Assembly (NCBI RefSeq): GCF_006542765.1
Contig: NZ_SKCD01000043.1
Span: 1-37,201, forward strand
DNA length: 37,201 nt
Origin: Paenibacillus luteus
GTDB lineage: Bacteria > Bacillota > Bacilli > Paenibacillales > Paenibacillaceae
Direction: 5' to 3'
In this document: positions 16,143-24,462 of the stretch, piece after piece
Layout of the letters: every line of letters starts with the position of its first letter
How positions within the stretch are numbered: position 1 is the stretch's first letter
Notes under the pieces: generated by a model
What the model was told of the DNA's origin: nothing
Database searches by the model: none
What the model saw: the letters and a program-made list of their open reading frames with translations, nothing else
Position numbers and translations under genes: made by a program

Positions 16143-17840
16143 TTATGAATTAATTCCCTTTACGTTAACGCCGTACTCAGTGTTTTTCTCTTGTACATAT
16201 TTATTGCGTTCCTTGTCAAGCTCCTCGATGCCGAGCTTCTTCAATTGAACGATCATTTCGTCGTAAAGCTTAGTAAAATCTGCGTCGTTCTTCGCCATGA
16301 TGGTTTTAGCGATTTGCGCCTCCTTATAAGCCTTCATTTGCAGCTCATCATTTGCGAATTTGCTGTTAGGATCGAACAAATCACTAGGCAAGTTAAAGGC
16401 TGCGTTATTGTATATTTCAGTTTCTTCTGACTTGCCGAAAGCCGCTTGAACGCGGTTTGCTGTAACTGCCTGCTTATCCGTCTCCTCGGTTGGCGCTTGT
16501 TGAGCACCGTAGGAGAATGACGTATGGTGGAATGGCCAGAATGCGCTAACTCCCGTTGTCATATATTGCTCGGCATCCTTCAAGCCTTGCTCCGTCTTCA
16601 CGAGTTGACCGTTGCCGTCGAGCGTGTAATGAATGCCTTCGAAGCCGTAAATATGCAACAGCATGCCTTCCTTGCTGCTCATGAAACTAAGCCACTTCGC
16701 AAGTTTTTCCGGTTCCTTGGTTGATTTTGAAATAAATGTCTTCATCCAGCCGCCACCTGCACGTTTGTTTTTACCGAGTGTGGGCTTGGCACCCGCATCC
16801 GATAAGACCGCACCCGAGGAGGTCCAGTAATCATTCACCTGGAATGAAGTATTGGCGGTATTGCCAATGAAGGTAAATACACGACCTGAGGCAATGTCAG
16901 CCTTAACTGCCGCGTTGTCGACTGTCATCTGTCCCGGTTCAAAGAAGCCTCCCTTTTGCGCTTTATAAAGGAAGTTAAGCGCCTCCTTCGTCTCAGGTGC
17001 AAGCAGTTTATCGCGGTAATTTCCGTCCTTATCCACAGGCATTGCGCCAAATGAATCCTGCAGGAAGCTTAGCGTCGAATCTTGGAAGCCTTTCCCATCT
17101 ACAAGCAGAGGGATGACTGGTGCCCCGTCAACCTTCAAATCAAGTTCCTTGACCTTCTGATAAGCCGCAAGCAAGCCTTCTTCCGTTTTAATATCATCGA
17201 GCGTTAGACCCGCTTCTGTCAGAAGCTTTTCATTTACCAGCAATCCGTTATTGGATCCATAATCGACCAAGTCTACGTAGAATTGACCAGTAGGCGGATA
17301 AACCGCTCGTGCATCCTCGGAATCGATATGGCTTGGAAAAGCATAGAAGCCGCCGTCGCGCTGAATAATCGTCTCTTTCACGTCTGCCGGGAAGTCACTA
17401 AGCAGATGGGATTCTGGATCGTACTTTTTTAGAAATTCATCGAGTTCCCAGACTTTATCTGCTTCAATCAGTTTCTTCACGATTACGTCGTTAGTTACCG
17501 TAACCACATCCGGAAAGTCACTGCCGGATACAAGCATCAGATTCAGCTTCGTGTCGCCATCCTGAGCCGGAATGTTGAACTCGAACGTCAGTCCTGTTTT
17601 CTCCGTTATAGCCCCTTGAACCGTCTTCGGATCCGTACTCCACGTTGTCGGCGGATTCCAGAAGTCGATAGTCGAGAACCAAACCGCTTTACTTGCCGCC
17701 GCTGTTCCACCATCGTTTGTTGTGCTTCCTTTGTTTTCGCCTTTAGAATTGTTAGCGGTTTCATTGTTCCCATTGGAACTGCAGCCCGCAAACAACATCG
17801 AAACCACTACTAATGCAATCAACACTAACTTCCCCTTCAT
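16143..17840 (-). CDS. Lipoprotein sugar-binding protein of ABC transporter (LplA type)
   Basis: The extracellular solute-binding protein is 565 aa from the ATG at 17840. The signal peptide ends in the lipobox FAGC (Cys20), followed by a low-complexity Asn/Gly/Thr linker. The large size and segments such as TGLTFEFN, GGFYAFPS and SKEGMLLHIYGFEG fit the LplA/YtcQ group that serves oligosaccharides from plant polymers. It captures the sugar for the two downstream permeases. The frame is open to 17894, but the predicted promoter (TGTAAC-N17-TATGAT) would start transcription near 17883, so the longer form is excluded. GGGGAGG lies 11 bases before the ATG. Confidence 0.92.
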   Translation of the reverse strand: MKGKLVLIALVVVSMLFAGCSSNGNNETANNSKGENKGSTTNDGGTAAASKAVWFSTIDFWNPPTTWSTDPKTVQGAITEKTGLTFEFNIPAQDGDTKLNLMLVSGSDFPDVVTVTNDVIVKKLIEADKVWELDEFLKKYDPESHLLSDFPADVKETIIQRDGGFYAFPSHIDSEDARAVYPPTGQFYVDLVDYGSNNGLLVNEKLLTEAGLTLDDIKTEEGLLAAYQKVKELDLKVDGAPVIPLLVDGKGFQDSTLSFLQDSFGAMPVDKDGNYRDKLLAPETKEALNFLYKAQKGGFFEPGQMTVDNAAVKADIASGRVFTFIGNTANTSFQVNDYWTSSGAVLSDAGAKPTLGKNKRAGGGWMKTFISKSTKEPEKLAKWLSFMSSKEGMLLHIYGFEGIHYTLDGNGQLVKTEQGLKDAEQYMTTGVSAFWPFHHTSFSYGAQQAPTEETDKQAVTANRVQAAFGKSEETEIYNNAAFNLPSDLFDPNSKFANDELQMKAYKEAQIAKTIMAKNDADFTKLYDEMIVQLKKLGIEELDKERNKYVQEKNTEYGVNVKGINS

Positions 17841-17889
17841 GATTGAAACGACCTCCCCTATTTCAAAATCTGTTTGTTCGAACACCTTT

Positions 17890-17951
17890 ATCATAACGCC
17901 AGCTCTCGAAGCGTTACATGTTCCCCGTTCGTAATTTTGGTGTTCCGTTCG
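17890..17951 (-). promoter_or_regulatory. Binding-protein promoter with tandem activator repeats
   Basis: On the minus strand TGTAAC (17913-17918), a 17-base spacer and TATGAT (17890-17895) form a promoter. Directly abutting the -35 is CGAACGGGGAACA (17919-17931), and upstream of it CGAACGGAACA (17941-17951), the same motif lacking two G. The 20-22 base period places both on one face of the helix. This is the classic arrangement for activation by an AraC-type DNA-binding protein, and the YesN-like regulator gene ends 11 bases away. Confidence 0.6.
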
Positions 17952-17961
17952 CAGATTCCTG

Positions 17962-19419
17962 TTAGAGCTTGCGATACTTGCTGGGTGTAATACCGAATTG
18001 TTTCTTGAATAGCTTGTTGAAATGAAAATAATCTTTGTACCCTACCTGCTGTACGATATCATGAATCGATAAAGAAGGATCACCGAGCAGTTCCTTAGCC
18101 ATCGTCATTCTTTTGTTCATCATATAGTCTGAATAAGTCATCCCTGTCTCTTTTTTAATGAGTGTGCTTAAGTAACCGATGCTTATCTTGAAATGCTTGG
18201 CAATGGCGCTAAGCAATAGATCTTCGGTATACTGGCTGTCGATATATTCGAGCATTTTTTCAACCTGTACATTATGAATATGAATTTCGTCCTCAGTCAA
18301 CAGATCAAAGAAAGCTTTGATTCGATTGAAGAGATTCTCGGCAGAGCTGTAATTACGGGAAATATGCTCATAATGAAGATGTTCGATCTCCGCTATTCGT
18401 AAACCGCCATGATATTTATAAATGATCGATACGATCTGGTTGTAAATCATAGCGATCTGGTCGATATACAGACTCTGCTCCCTGCATTCCGCACATAGAC
18501 GATCCAGCAAGCTGACGGTCTGTTCACGCGATTGCTCTTTGATGCTTACTTCGAGATTAAGCATTCCCTTCCTTATCAGCGTCGACAATTCGGATGGTTT
18601 ATACGTAAGCATCTGAGCGCCTTGGTGAAAAGCAGCCGTGCATACCGCAATATCAGACTCCTGATAGAGCCTAGCGATAGGCGAGGTTGATTGGCCACGA
18701 CTGCTAATACCGATATACTGAGCATCAAGCAAATATTCGGTCATATAATTCAAAAACTGCAGCGGGTATTTACTTTCGTCGTAATTAAGCAGAATAGACT
18801 GCTTATGCAGACCAGTTCGGACTTTGACGGCAATGACCCCTTCAAGCTCGAAAGATCCATCTTTCGGAAAGCTCGCCTCCGGCGGCTGCCAAGAATAGAG
18901 ACAGTTCAGAAAACGATAATCAGGATACGGCGTCTCTACCCCTTTATTCGCCAAAATAGTTCCGATCATCATCGTATTGTCCGGCTCCAGCCATTCGAAC
19001 AATTCATCAAGAAACTGATCTATTCCGCTGCCTGTTTTCTGCTCTTCTTGCAGCTGTACGGTTAATCTTTCTACCGATTCTGTCAGCTTAATTTTGTCGA
19101 CTTGCTTCAATAAATAATCAAATGCACCTAGGCGCAGTGCCTTCTGTGCATATTCAAAGTCCGCGTAGCCGCTAATGAGAATAACCTTTGTCTCAAGCTG
19201 CAGCAGATTGATCTTCTCCAGTAGTTCAATACCATCGAGTCCATGCATGCGGATATCAGAAATGATGAGCTCTGGCTTCTTCTCCTTGATCATCTGCAGA
19301 GCGGTCAGTCCGTCATGTGCTTCCCCGATGACATTGTATCCCAGGTTTGCCCAATCGATCACATGGGTTATCCCGTAAGCCACCCATGGCTCGTCGTCAA
19401 CGATTAATACGTTATACAT
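17962..19419 (-). CDS. Response regulator with AraC output domain (YesN type)
   Basis: The protein of 485 aa has a receiver domain at residues 1-120: acidic pocket VDDE, phosphorylated Asp55 in ISDIRM, the conserved Lys in LLKQ and the Thr/Ser position in LISGYADF. A long linker follows. The C-terminus (about 385-485) is a two-helix-turn-helix AraC domain: LLLSAIAKHFKISIGYLSTLIKKE and SIHDIVQQVGYKDYFHFNKLFKK, ending GITPSKYRKL. It receives phosphate from the kinase encoded just upstream; the genes overlap by 8 bases. It probably activates the binding-protein/permease operon through the repeats at 17919-17951, and perhaps GH43-GH51. Confidence 0.93.
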   Translation of the reverse strand: MYNVLIVDDEPWVAYGITHVIDWANLGYNVIGEAHDGLTALQMIKEKKPELIISDIRMHGLDGIELLEKINLLQLETKVILISGYADFEYAQKALRLGAFDYLLKQVDKIKLTESVERLTVQLQEEQKTGSGIDQFLDELFEWLEPDNTMMIGTILANKGVETPYPDYRFLNCLYSWQPPEASFPKDGSFELEGVIAVKVRTGLHKQSILLNYDESKYPLQFLNYMTEYLLDAQYIGISSRGQSTSPIARLYQESDIAVCTAAFHQGAQMLTYKPSELSTLIRKGMLNLEVSIKEQSREQTVSLLDRLCAECREQSLYIDQIAMIYNQIVSIIYKYHGGLRIAEIEHLHYEHISRNYSSAENLFNRIKAFFDLLTEDEIHIHNVQVEKMLEYIDSQYTEDLLLSAIAKHFKISIGYLSTLIKKETGMTYSDYMMNKRMTMAKELLGDPSLSIHDIVQQVGYKDYFHFNKLFKKQFGITPSKYRKL

Positions 19420-21160
19420 GTCTGTCCTCCGTTTCTTTCAACTGCTTGTCCGCCGAAAATGTGATGTTAACGGTTGTTCCAACATTTTTGGTGCTTTCTA
19501 TTTCCATATCCGCCTGGTCGCCATAGAAAAGCTTAATTCTTCGATATACATTAGCAAGACCAATTCCGTTATTTCCGATATTCGTCAAGAAGCCGGGCAC
19601 TTCGAATGAATGCAAGCAATCCTTAAGCTCAAGCAATCTGTCCTCATTCATCCCTAGACCGTTATCGCTAATTGAGAAGCGGACACGCTTGTCAACTGTA
19701 CGGCCTATGTGTACGGTTACCGTTCCCGGATCAATCTTTCTCTCCAGACCGTGGAAAACGGCGTTCTCGACGATGGGTTGAAGCAGCATCTTCAGTGTCT
19801 GTTCGGCAAGCAACTCTCCTTCTGCATGAATGACTATCTGTATTTTCCCTCTAAACCGAAAGTCGATAATGGCCGCATATTCCTTGAGATGAGTAATCTC
19901 ATCCTGTATGGTGACGATATTATCTCCCTTAACGGAATAGCGGAACATATTCGACAAAGCTGCGGAGATATCCGCAATATCATCCGCCTTATAATAAAAT
20001 GCCATCGCACGGATGCATTCCAACGTGTTGTACAAAAAGTGTGGATTAATCTGATTGCGATAAGCTGCAATTTCCATCTGCTTCTTCACAATTTCCGATT
20101 CATACATCTGCTTTTGGGCAATTTGGACATCACTGCTGAGCGCATCGATATCATCCAACATCTTGTTCAAGTTGTCGGCAAGCACGCCGATCTCGTTATG
20201 ATAAACAATCGTGAACCGATTTTGTCCACCGCTCTTCGTATACGACTTAACGAAATCGAGCAGCGACTTGACCGGCTTCAAGATACGTCCATAGAAAATA
20301 AGCAGAAATAAACAGAAGATCGAGAAAATAATGAAGTAAGTCGCAATATTAAGCCGCTTCACGGTATCGAGCTCCTGCAGCAGCTCGTTTCTAGGAATGA
20401 CACTAACGATCTTCCAGCCGGTATAGGAGAGTTCAATTTCTTGAACGATGTAACGGCTGTCCTTACGCCAATTATCGATGTCGAAAACGGATAAGACATT
20501 CTCTACGTTCGTACTCGAGATCACCTTTTTGGTATCATCAAGCAGCAACAGCTTGGCATTTGGTGTTATCTTAGACTTGCTCAATATCGTATTAAAATTA
20601 GTGACGTCCATAATAAACAGCGACATGCCGCGATAATCCTTTAGCACATAGTTGTTCTGCAAATTATAGATCGGAACGGCAATCGTATAGTAAAGGCCTC
20701 CTGATGAATTTTTCATAATGCCTGAATATTCGATATCCTCTACTTGACGAACAGCAAGCGGTTCGATTGCTCTTCCCTCACTCGCGATCATTTCGCCTTC
20801 ATTATCGTAAATTTGGATGCCGCGCATATTCTCCTTCAAGGCAAGCGTGCTAGAAAATTGCGCTGAAATATCCTTGTTCATCAGGATACGCGATAATATT
20901 TCATTCGTCCCCAAATACGACTGAATCGTCGGGCTGTACAGCAGCGAATACGATATGCCATCCATATCCTTGTAGAAGCTCGTTATCGTTTCCTCGACCT
21001 GCAGCATAATTTTTGTAGCCGATTCCGTGACCTTCTGCTCGATGGTGCTTTTCGCGATCGAGTTGGAGATGATGAATGAAATAAGTAAAATAATAAGCAT
21101 GATGAGGATCAAATAAACGATTTGCTTAATAAGACTTATTTTGCGAAAATGACCGACCAA
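19412..21160 (-). CDS. Sensor histidine kinase (YesM type)
   Basis: The protein of 582 aa has two membrane helices (about 13-34 and 272-291) flanking an extracellular sensing domain of some 235 residues of dCache type. A HAMP region follows (about 292-345), then the His_kinase motif QINPHFLYNTLECIR with the phosphorylated His374, and an ATPase domain with the N-box LQPIVENAVFHGLE and G-box ISDNGLGM / GIGLANVYRR. YesM-type kinases sense sugars, often via the binding protein. The start is TTG with GGAGGAGG 7 bases upstream. It is the first gene of the leftward operon; its promoter carries a cre-like site. Confidence 0.93.
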   Translation of the reverse strand: MVGHFRKISLIKQIVYLILIMLIILLISFIISNSIAKSTIEQKVTESATKIMLQVEETITSFYKDMDGISYSLLYSPTIQSYLGTNEILSRILMNKDISAQFSSTLALKENMRGIQIYDNEGEMIASEGRAIEPLAVRQVEDIEYSGIMKNSSGGLYYTIAVPIYNLQNNYVLKDYRGMSLFIMDVTNFNTILSKSKITPNAKLLLLDDTKKVISSTNVENVLSVFDIDNWRKDSRYIVQEIELSYTGWKIVSVIPRNELLQELDTVKRLNIATYFIIFSIFCLFLLIFYGRILKPVKSLLDFVKSYTKSGGQNRFTIVYHNEIGVLADNLNKMLDDIDALSSDVQIAQKQMYESEIVKKQMEIAAYRNQINPHFLYNTLECIRAMAFYYKADDIADISAALSNMFRYSVKGDNIVTIQDEITHLKEYAAIIDFRFRGKIQIVIHAEGELLAEQTLKMLLQPIVENAVFHGLERKIDPGTVTVHIGRTVDKRVRFSISDNGLGMNEDRLLELKDCLHSFEVPGFLTNIGNNGIGLANVYRRIKLFYGDQADMEIESTKNVGTTVNITFSADKQLKETEDRHV

Positions 21161-21217
21161 ATGCGATCCTCCTCCTTCCAGATGATTAATCCTATAAAAC
21201 GAATGAATTCACCATTA

Positions 21218-21261
21218 ATATTAGGAGTGAACTCGTGAAAGCGCAATCTAAATTACTCGTG
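21218..21261 (-). promoter_or_regulatory. YesM/YesN promoter with cre-like (CcpA) site
   Basis: On the minus strand TTGCGC (21241-21246), a 17-base spacer and TAATAT (21218-21223) form a promoter. On the plus strand GTGAAAGCGCAATCTA (21235-21250) matches the cre consensus WTGNAANCGNWNNCWW in all positions but the first and covers the -35. ACTCGTG occurs at 21231-21237 and 21255-21261. Binding of CcpA here would shut the kinase/regulator genes off when glucose is present. Confidence 0.6.
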
Positions 21262-21300
21262 GTTGCTCCGTCACCTAAGCTCCTCCTTTGCATGGGAACA

Positions 21301-21327
21301 AAAAAAAGACTGCCCTCGTGAGCAGCC
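21301..21327 (-). terminator. Terminator after the 140-aa lipoprotein gene
   Basis: On the minus strand GGCTGC-N8-GCAGTC (one G-U pair) is followed by TTTTTTTT. It lies 19 bases after the stop codon and insulates the sugar operon promoter region. Confidence 0.75.
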
Positions 21328-21345
21328 CGCCTTGCTTCTTAGATT

Positions 21346-21768
21346 TTAACCTTTCACCAAATCCCGTAATTTGTTTGCTTCTGTTATAGGAATTTCATAG
21401 CCCTCATGGGTATTTGCAAGGTCCACCAATAACCCCTTCATTTCTCTATCTGTACCTAAAGAAAGATGATATTTTTTTGTTATTTGATTCTGAAATGTAA
21501 TGCTCAACGTATATTCTGCTCCATAATTGAGAATCCCCTGCATTTTCCCTGCACTTTCTACTGCCGTTTTGAAAACTTCAAATGATTCGAGATCACTAAA
21601 TTTCTGATCTGAGCATTCATTAGTGCCGGTATGTGCTATACAGACTAGATCAATTAGAACCTCGTTGTAGGTTAGACTAGCTTCCTGGCTCTTCTCATTG
21701 CATCCAAGAATAAATAATAAAAGAGATGCCAAAACGAAGACAAGTAAATATTTTTTTACAATAATCAC
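21346..21768 (-). CDS. Small lipoprotein of unknown function
   Basis: About 140 aa. A hydrophobic signal sequence ends in the lipobox ILGC (Cys23 counted from the GTG at 21768). The mature part has a Cys pair (LVCIAHTGTNECSD) that could form a disulphide and a beta-rich middle (YTLSITFQNQITKKYHLSL). The start is odd: AGGAGG ends at 21768, sharing its last base with the GTG, so that GTG can hardly be used. The codons after it are ATT, ATT, GTA, and the second ATT (21762) has a workable 5-base spacer. An ATT start is therefore possible. It ends in a good terminator. I do not recognise a family. Confidence 0.65.
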   Translation of the reverse strand: MIIVKKYLLVFVLASLLLFILGCNEKSQEASLTYNEVLIDLVCIAHTGTNECSDQKFSDLESFEVFKTAVESAGKMQGILNYGAEYTLSITFQNQITKKYHLSLGTDREMKGLLVDLANTHEGYEIPITEANKLRDLVKG

Positions 21769-21838
21769 CTCCTACAAAGCCTCTAACCAATAGACGTAAA
21801 TGGTATAAAAAGGTTACCTCTAATATAATATCTCCTAC

Positions 21839-22615
21839 TTAAGAATCATTCGTAGCTCGGCCTGCTTTCACATGTTTAAGCTGGGCAACGATGATGACGC
21901 TGATGATGACCAGCAGGAACCACGAGCTGATCTTACTAAAACCAACCAAATGCCAGGTCTGGTGCTGGTCAGGATATTTCCAAGCATCAAAGAAAGTAGC
22001 TATATTCTCAGCTAACCAGATGAAGAATCCAACAATGATAAAAGCAAGTGTTAAGGGCATTCGATAAGTTATGGTCCTTACCCTATAGATGATTTTTGTT
22101 TTCCCGAAGACAATAAATACAAGCGCCGTCAACCACCAGCGAAAATCGGGAATAAAATGATGAGTGAAAAAGTTTAAATAAATGGCTCCACCTAGCAGTG
22201 CTGAAGAGGTAAGCCCAGGCCAGCCGGTCATATCCATTCGTAGTCTCCGCCACACTTGACACATAAAGCTTGCTACACTTGCATACATAAATCCACTATA
22301 GAGCGGGACACCCAGCACTTTCGAATACCCGAGCTCAGGATATGACCAAGATCCCATCCATACCTTATAAATTTCCAGCACCAAACCAATAAGATGAAAG
22401 ATACAGATGACTTTGATTTCATCCCTTGTTTCTAACCCGTTCTTGTACATGAGGTATTGTACTCCAAGCAAAATAATAAGAATGGCATCATAACGAGGAA
22501 TGAAAGGCAATTCGATTTGGCTAGAAAGAGCTAAAGTTCCAAAAATAGCAACAGGAAAAATGCAGCTCATTGCCTGATGATAACCAAAATGCAGTAGCTG
22601 TATGATAGGTTTCAA
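21839..22615 (-). CDS. DUF817 family integral membrane protein (YoaT-like)
   Basis: The protein of 258 aa has about eight hydrophobic segments. Hallmarks of DUF817 are clear: FGYHQAMSCIFPVAIFGTLALS, LPFIPRYDAILI, NGLETRDEIKVICIFHLIGL, KVWMGSWSYPELGYSKVLGV followed by PLYSGFMYASVASF, and IYLNFFTHHF. The family is conserved across bacteria but its biochemical role is not established. The start is TTG with GGGGGAG about 10 bases upstream. It appears monocistronic. Confidence 0.88.
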   Translation of the reverse strand: MKPIIQLLHFGYHQAMSCIFPVAIFGTLALSSQIELPFIPRYDAILIILLGVQYLMYKNGLETRDEIKVICIFHLIGLVLEIYKVWMGSWSYPELGYSKVLGVPLYSGFMYASVASFMCQVWRRLRMDMTGWPGLTSSALLGGAIYLNFFTHHFIPDFRWWLTALVFIVFGKTKIIYRVRTITYRMPLTLAFIIVGFFIWLAENIATFFDAWKYPDQHQTWHLVGFSKISSWFLLVIISVIIVAQLKHVKAGRATNDS

Positions 22616-22745
22616 TGGTGTTTATCTCCCCCGTGCCCTAATTCATTCTTCAAATCGAATATCTTTCACTAATAATAAAGGTGTATGGGTTGAGGAAAAA
22701 GAGAAATTAGCTTTTGTTGATTTTCATGTTTTCAGATTCTTTCAA

Positions 22746-22777
22746 TAAAAATAGCAGGCTGCCGCAGCGCCTGCTAT
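22746..22777 (-). terminator. Terminator of the CD3324-like/APH-like operon
   Basis: ATAGCAGGC / GCCTGCTAT is a 9-bp stem with a 9-base loop, followed by a TTTTTATT run on the minus strand. Confidence 0.88.
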
Positions 22778-22791
22778 CTTCATTCAGAAAA

Positions 22792-23490
22792 TCATACTTT
22801 ATCAACAAAAAATAAAACAGTGCCATAATATTTCATAAATCTTTTGTAATCGGCATTGCCTTTCAAAACAATGATGGTTGGATGAGCATTTACTTTTCGT
22901 TGTTTTAACGCGGCCAATAGCTCGTTCTGTACGATGCAATAAAATTTGCCTTCTTCATATTGAATGAGAAGCGGTGGAAGCACCGCTATTGGATCATCAG
23001 CTTCATCTAAATGGCTTACTCCACTCTCGATTCCCGCACACTGAATAAGACGTAATGGGAACATTACGATGCCAAAGTATAGATGATCTTCTTTCATGAA
23101 CTCATGTAAAATAGGAGATGCCTTTCGAGTAAGCAGCAGATAGCATTGAATCCATTCCTCGAACATTCCGGCATTCGCATATTGTACAGCTGATTCTAAT
23201 ACCGGGGCATACGTTAAATGCTTTTCATTTTTCTTTGAATAGATGATTTTTTTAATGGAATCAAGGGATAAGAAGTATTCATCCGCAAGCTCCGAAACCG
23301 TCCTCCCGTGAGCGTACATATTGCGAATCATTACGTTGCGCCTCTGCAATTGATCCCGGTAACCGGTGGTTTCTCCCCAAGCCTTTTTTTCATCACCAGA
23401 AGGAATATAAAGAAGTTTCCCTGCCGCGTATTTCTGAAGTTGTTTCAATAGTTCCTCGGGCAACACATCGCTGGCATTTTCATATTTCAT
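22792..23490 (-). CDS. CD3324-type HTH protein with a degenerate ParB/Srx-like C-terminus (putative)
   Basis: The protein is 232 aa. The first 85 residues fit the CD3324 family: MKYENASDVLPEELLKQLQKY, IYIPSG-like text, WGETTGYRDQLQRRNVMI and SELADEYFLSLDSIKKIIY, the last being a helix-turn-helix. The remaining 140 residues carry EEWIQCYLLLTRK, the PPLLIQYEEGKF strand pair (172-183) and a final KRFMKYYG. This is the texture of ParB/sulfiredoxin-like proteins in which PPLI..Y..G.F is followed by DGNHR.EA. Here that motif reads IVQNELLAAL (186-195), so the catalytic residues appear lost. It is the second gene of a two-gene unit, 11 bases after the phosphotransferase-like gene. The ribosome binding site is weak, suggesting translational coupling. 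The C-terminal assignment is tentative. Confidence 0.7.
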   Translation of the reverse strand: MKYENASDVLPEELLKQLQKYAAGKLLYIPSGDEKKAWGETTGYRDQLQRRNVMIRNMYAHGRTVSELADEYFLSLDSIKKIIYSKKNEKHLTYAPVLESAVQYANAGMFEEWIQCYLLLTRKASPILHEFMKEDHLYFGIVMFPLRLIQCAGIESGVSHLDEADDPIAVLPPLLIQYEEGKFYCIVQNELLAALKQRKVNAHPTIIVLKGNADYKRFMKYYGTVLFFVDKV

Positions 23491-23501
23491 ACCATCACCA
23501 T

Positions 23502-24206
23502 CTATATCGCATATAGTCGATCTTTTAGTTCACGGATTGATTTCATGATAGACAAACAGGATTCCTTATCGTCAATTGACGCATGCCAGCGTAGGCCATC
23601 GATCCCTTTATAATAAGCCATACATAAGTACCTTTCTTTAAAATCTGGAATAATGATGTCCCTTTTCTTGCAGTACTCCACCAACAATTCCGGTACGTTT
23701 AAATAAGGCTTATTTAAATCCATGATGGCAAAATCCAATAGAAAATCGCTAATGCCGGATCTGCTCCAGTCAGGGAAACCAACACTAGTCTTGCCATCTG
23801 TAATCATATTGATAAAAAACGTATTATTGTAAACCAAATAACGATGTCCTTCACAATAACGAATTCTATCCTCCATTTCCTTAAAATATGTTTCAAAAAA
23901 CTCTCGCTCGAGAACCGTCGTTTCGAACATTTCTTTCCAATTGTACCAATAGCCTTCTTTATCTTCTGCAAAGGTATCGATTAGATACTCTCTGCAGCTT
24001 CCATATTCCGTTTTACAATTCTCATCAAACTCACCATATCCCGCTACTCCCGCAATATCTGACGAGCTAATATCTAAAATATGGTCAAAAAACAACTCAT
24101 GAACATCCTCAAACTGTTTTGGGCTTAATTGATCTGCAACAAATCCACTCGGAGTCATCCGTACCTTCTCAGAAAGCAACGATTTAATGATATTGTCCTT
24201 GTTCAT
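23502..24206 (-). CDS. Aminoglycoside-phosphotransferase-like protein, truncated and catalytically degenerate
   Basis: The protein of 234 aa resembles only the C-terminal lobe of APH-type (hygromycin-kinase-like) enzymes: GYGEFDENCK, SCREYLIDTF, GYWYNWKEMFETTVLEREFF, then RYLVYNNTFFIN. In active enzymes this place reads LVHGDxxxxN. Here His is Tyr126, Gly is Asn127 and the catalytic Asp is Asn128, while Asn133 and the metal-binding Asp146 (FPDWSRSGISDF) remain. The ATP-binding N-lobe is missing, and the protein is about 100 residues short. I infer no kinase activity. The frame is clean, with AAGGAG before the ATG, so it is a maintained gene. It is in operon with the CD3324-like gene. Confidence 0.72.
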   Translation of the reverse strand: MNKDNIIKSLLSEKVRMTPSGFVADQLSPKQFEDVHELFFDHILDISSSDIAGVAGYGEFDENCKTEYGSCREYLIDTFAEDKEGYWYNWKEMFETTVLEREFFETYFKEMEDRIRYCEGHRYLVYNNTFFINMITDGKTSVGFPDWSRSGISDFLLDFAIMDLNKPYLNVPELLVEYCKKRDIIIPDFKERYLCMAYYKGIDGLRWHASIDDKESCLSIMKSIRELKDRLYAI

Positions 24207-24309
24207 CTTTTTATCTCCTTTTCCATTTTCAAGTCATCGTGACATCAGCTGCGCATCTGATAAATAAAGCATATCACTTGAAATGTAGAGGTTATAGGCC
24301 ATGAATATC

Positions 24310-24462
24310 TTAAATCAACTTTACATACCGGTTAAATCTCAATAGGAAGATATCCAGAGAATCTCGTGAAATATAGCTTACCATTACTAAATTCAACTTA
24401 TATCTGTTCCGCAATACTTGAACCTCATCCCCTTGCGCTCTGTAACACTCTATTCGGTATAA
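24310..24462 (-). other. Possible coding trace downstream of the 189-aa gene
   Basis: The minus strand is open for about 50 codons, overlapping the end of the gene at 24450 in another frame, and reads ...ECYRAQGDEVQVLRNRYKL... There is no start codon with a ribosome binding site. It could be a remnant of a lost C-terminus or neighbour, or chance. Confidence 0.2.

Noticed and set aside
17841..17894. Longer N-terminus for the sugar-binding protein
   Set aside because: It would put 18 residues before the signal peptide and begin upstream of the predicted transcription start.
19709..20311. Open frame of 200 codons on the plus strand
   Set aside because: It is antisense to the sensor kinase gene, whose domains are clear; no start signal.
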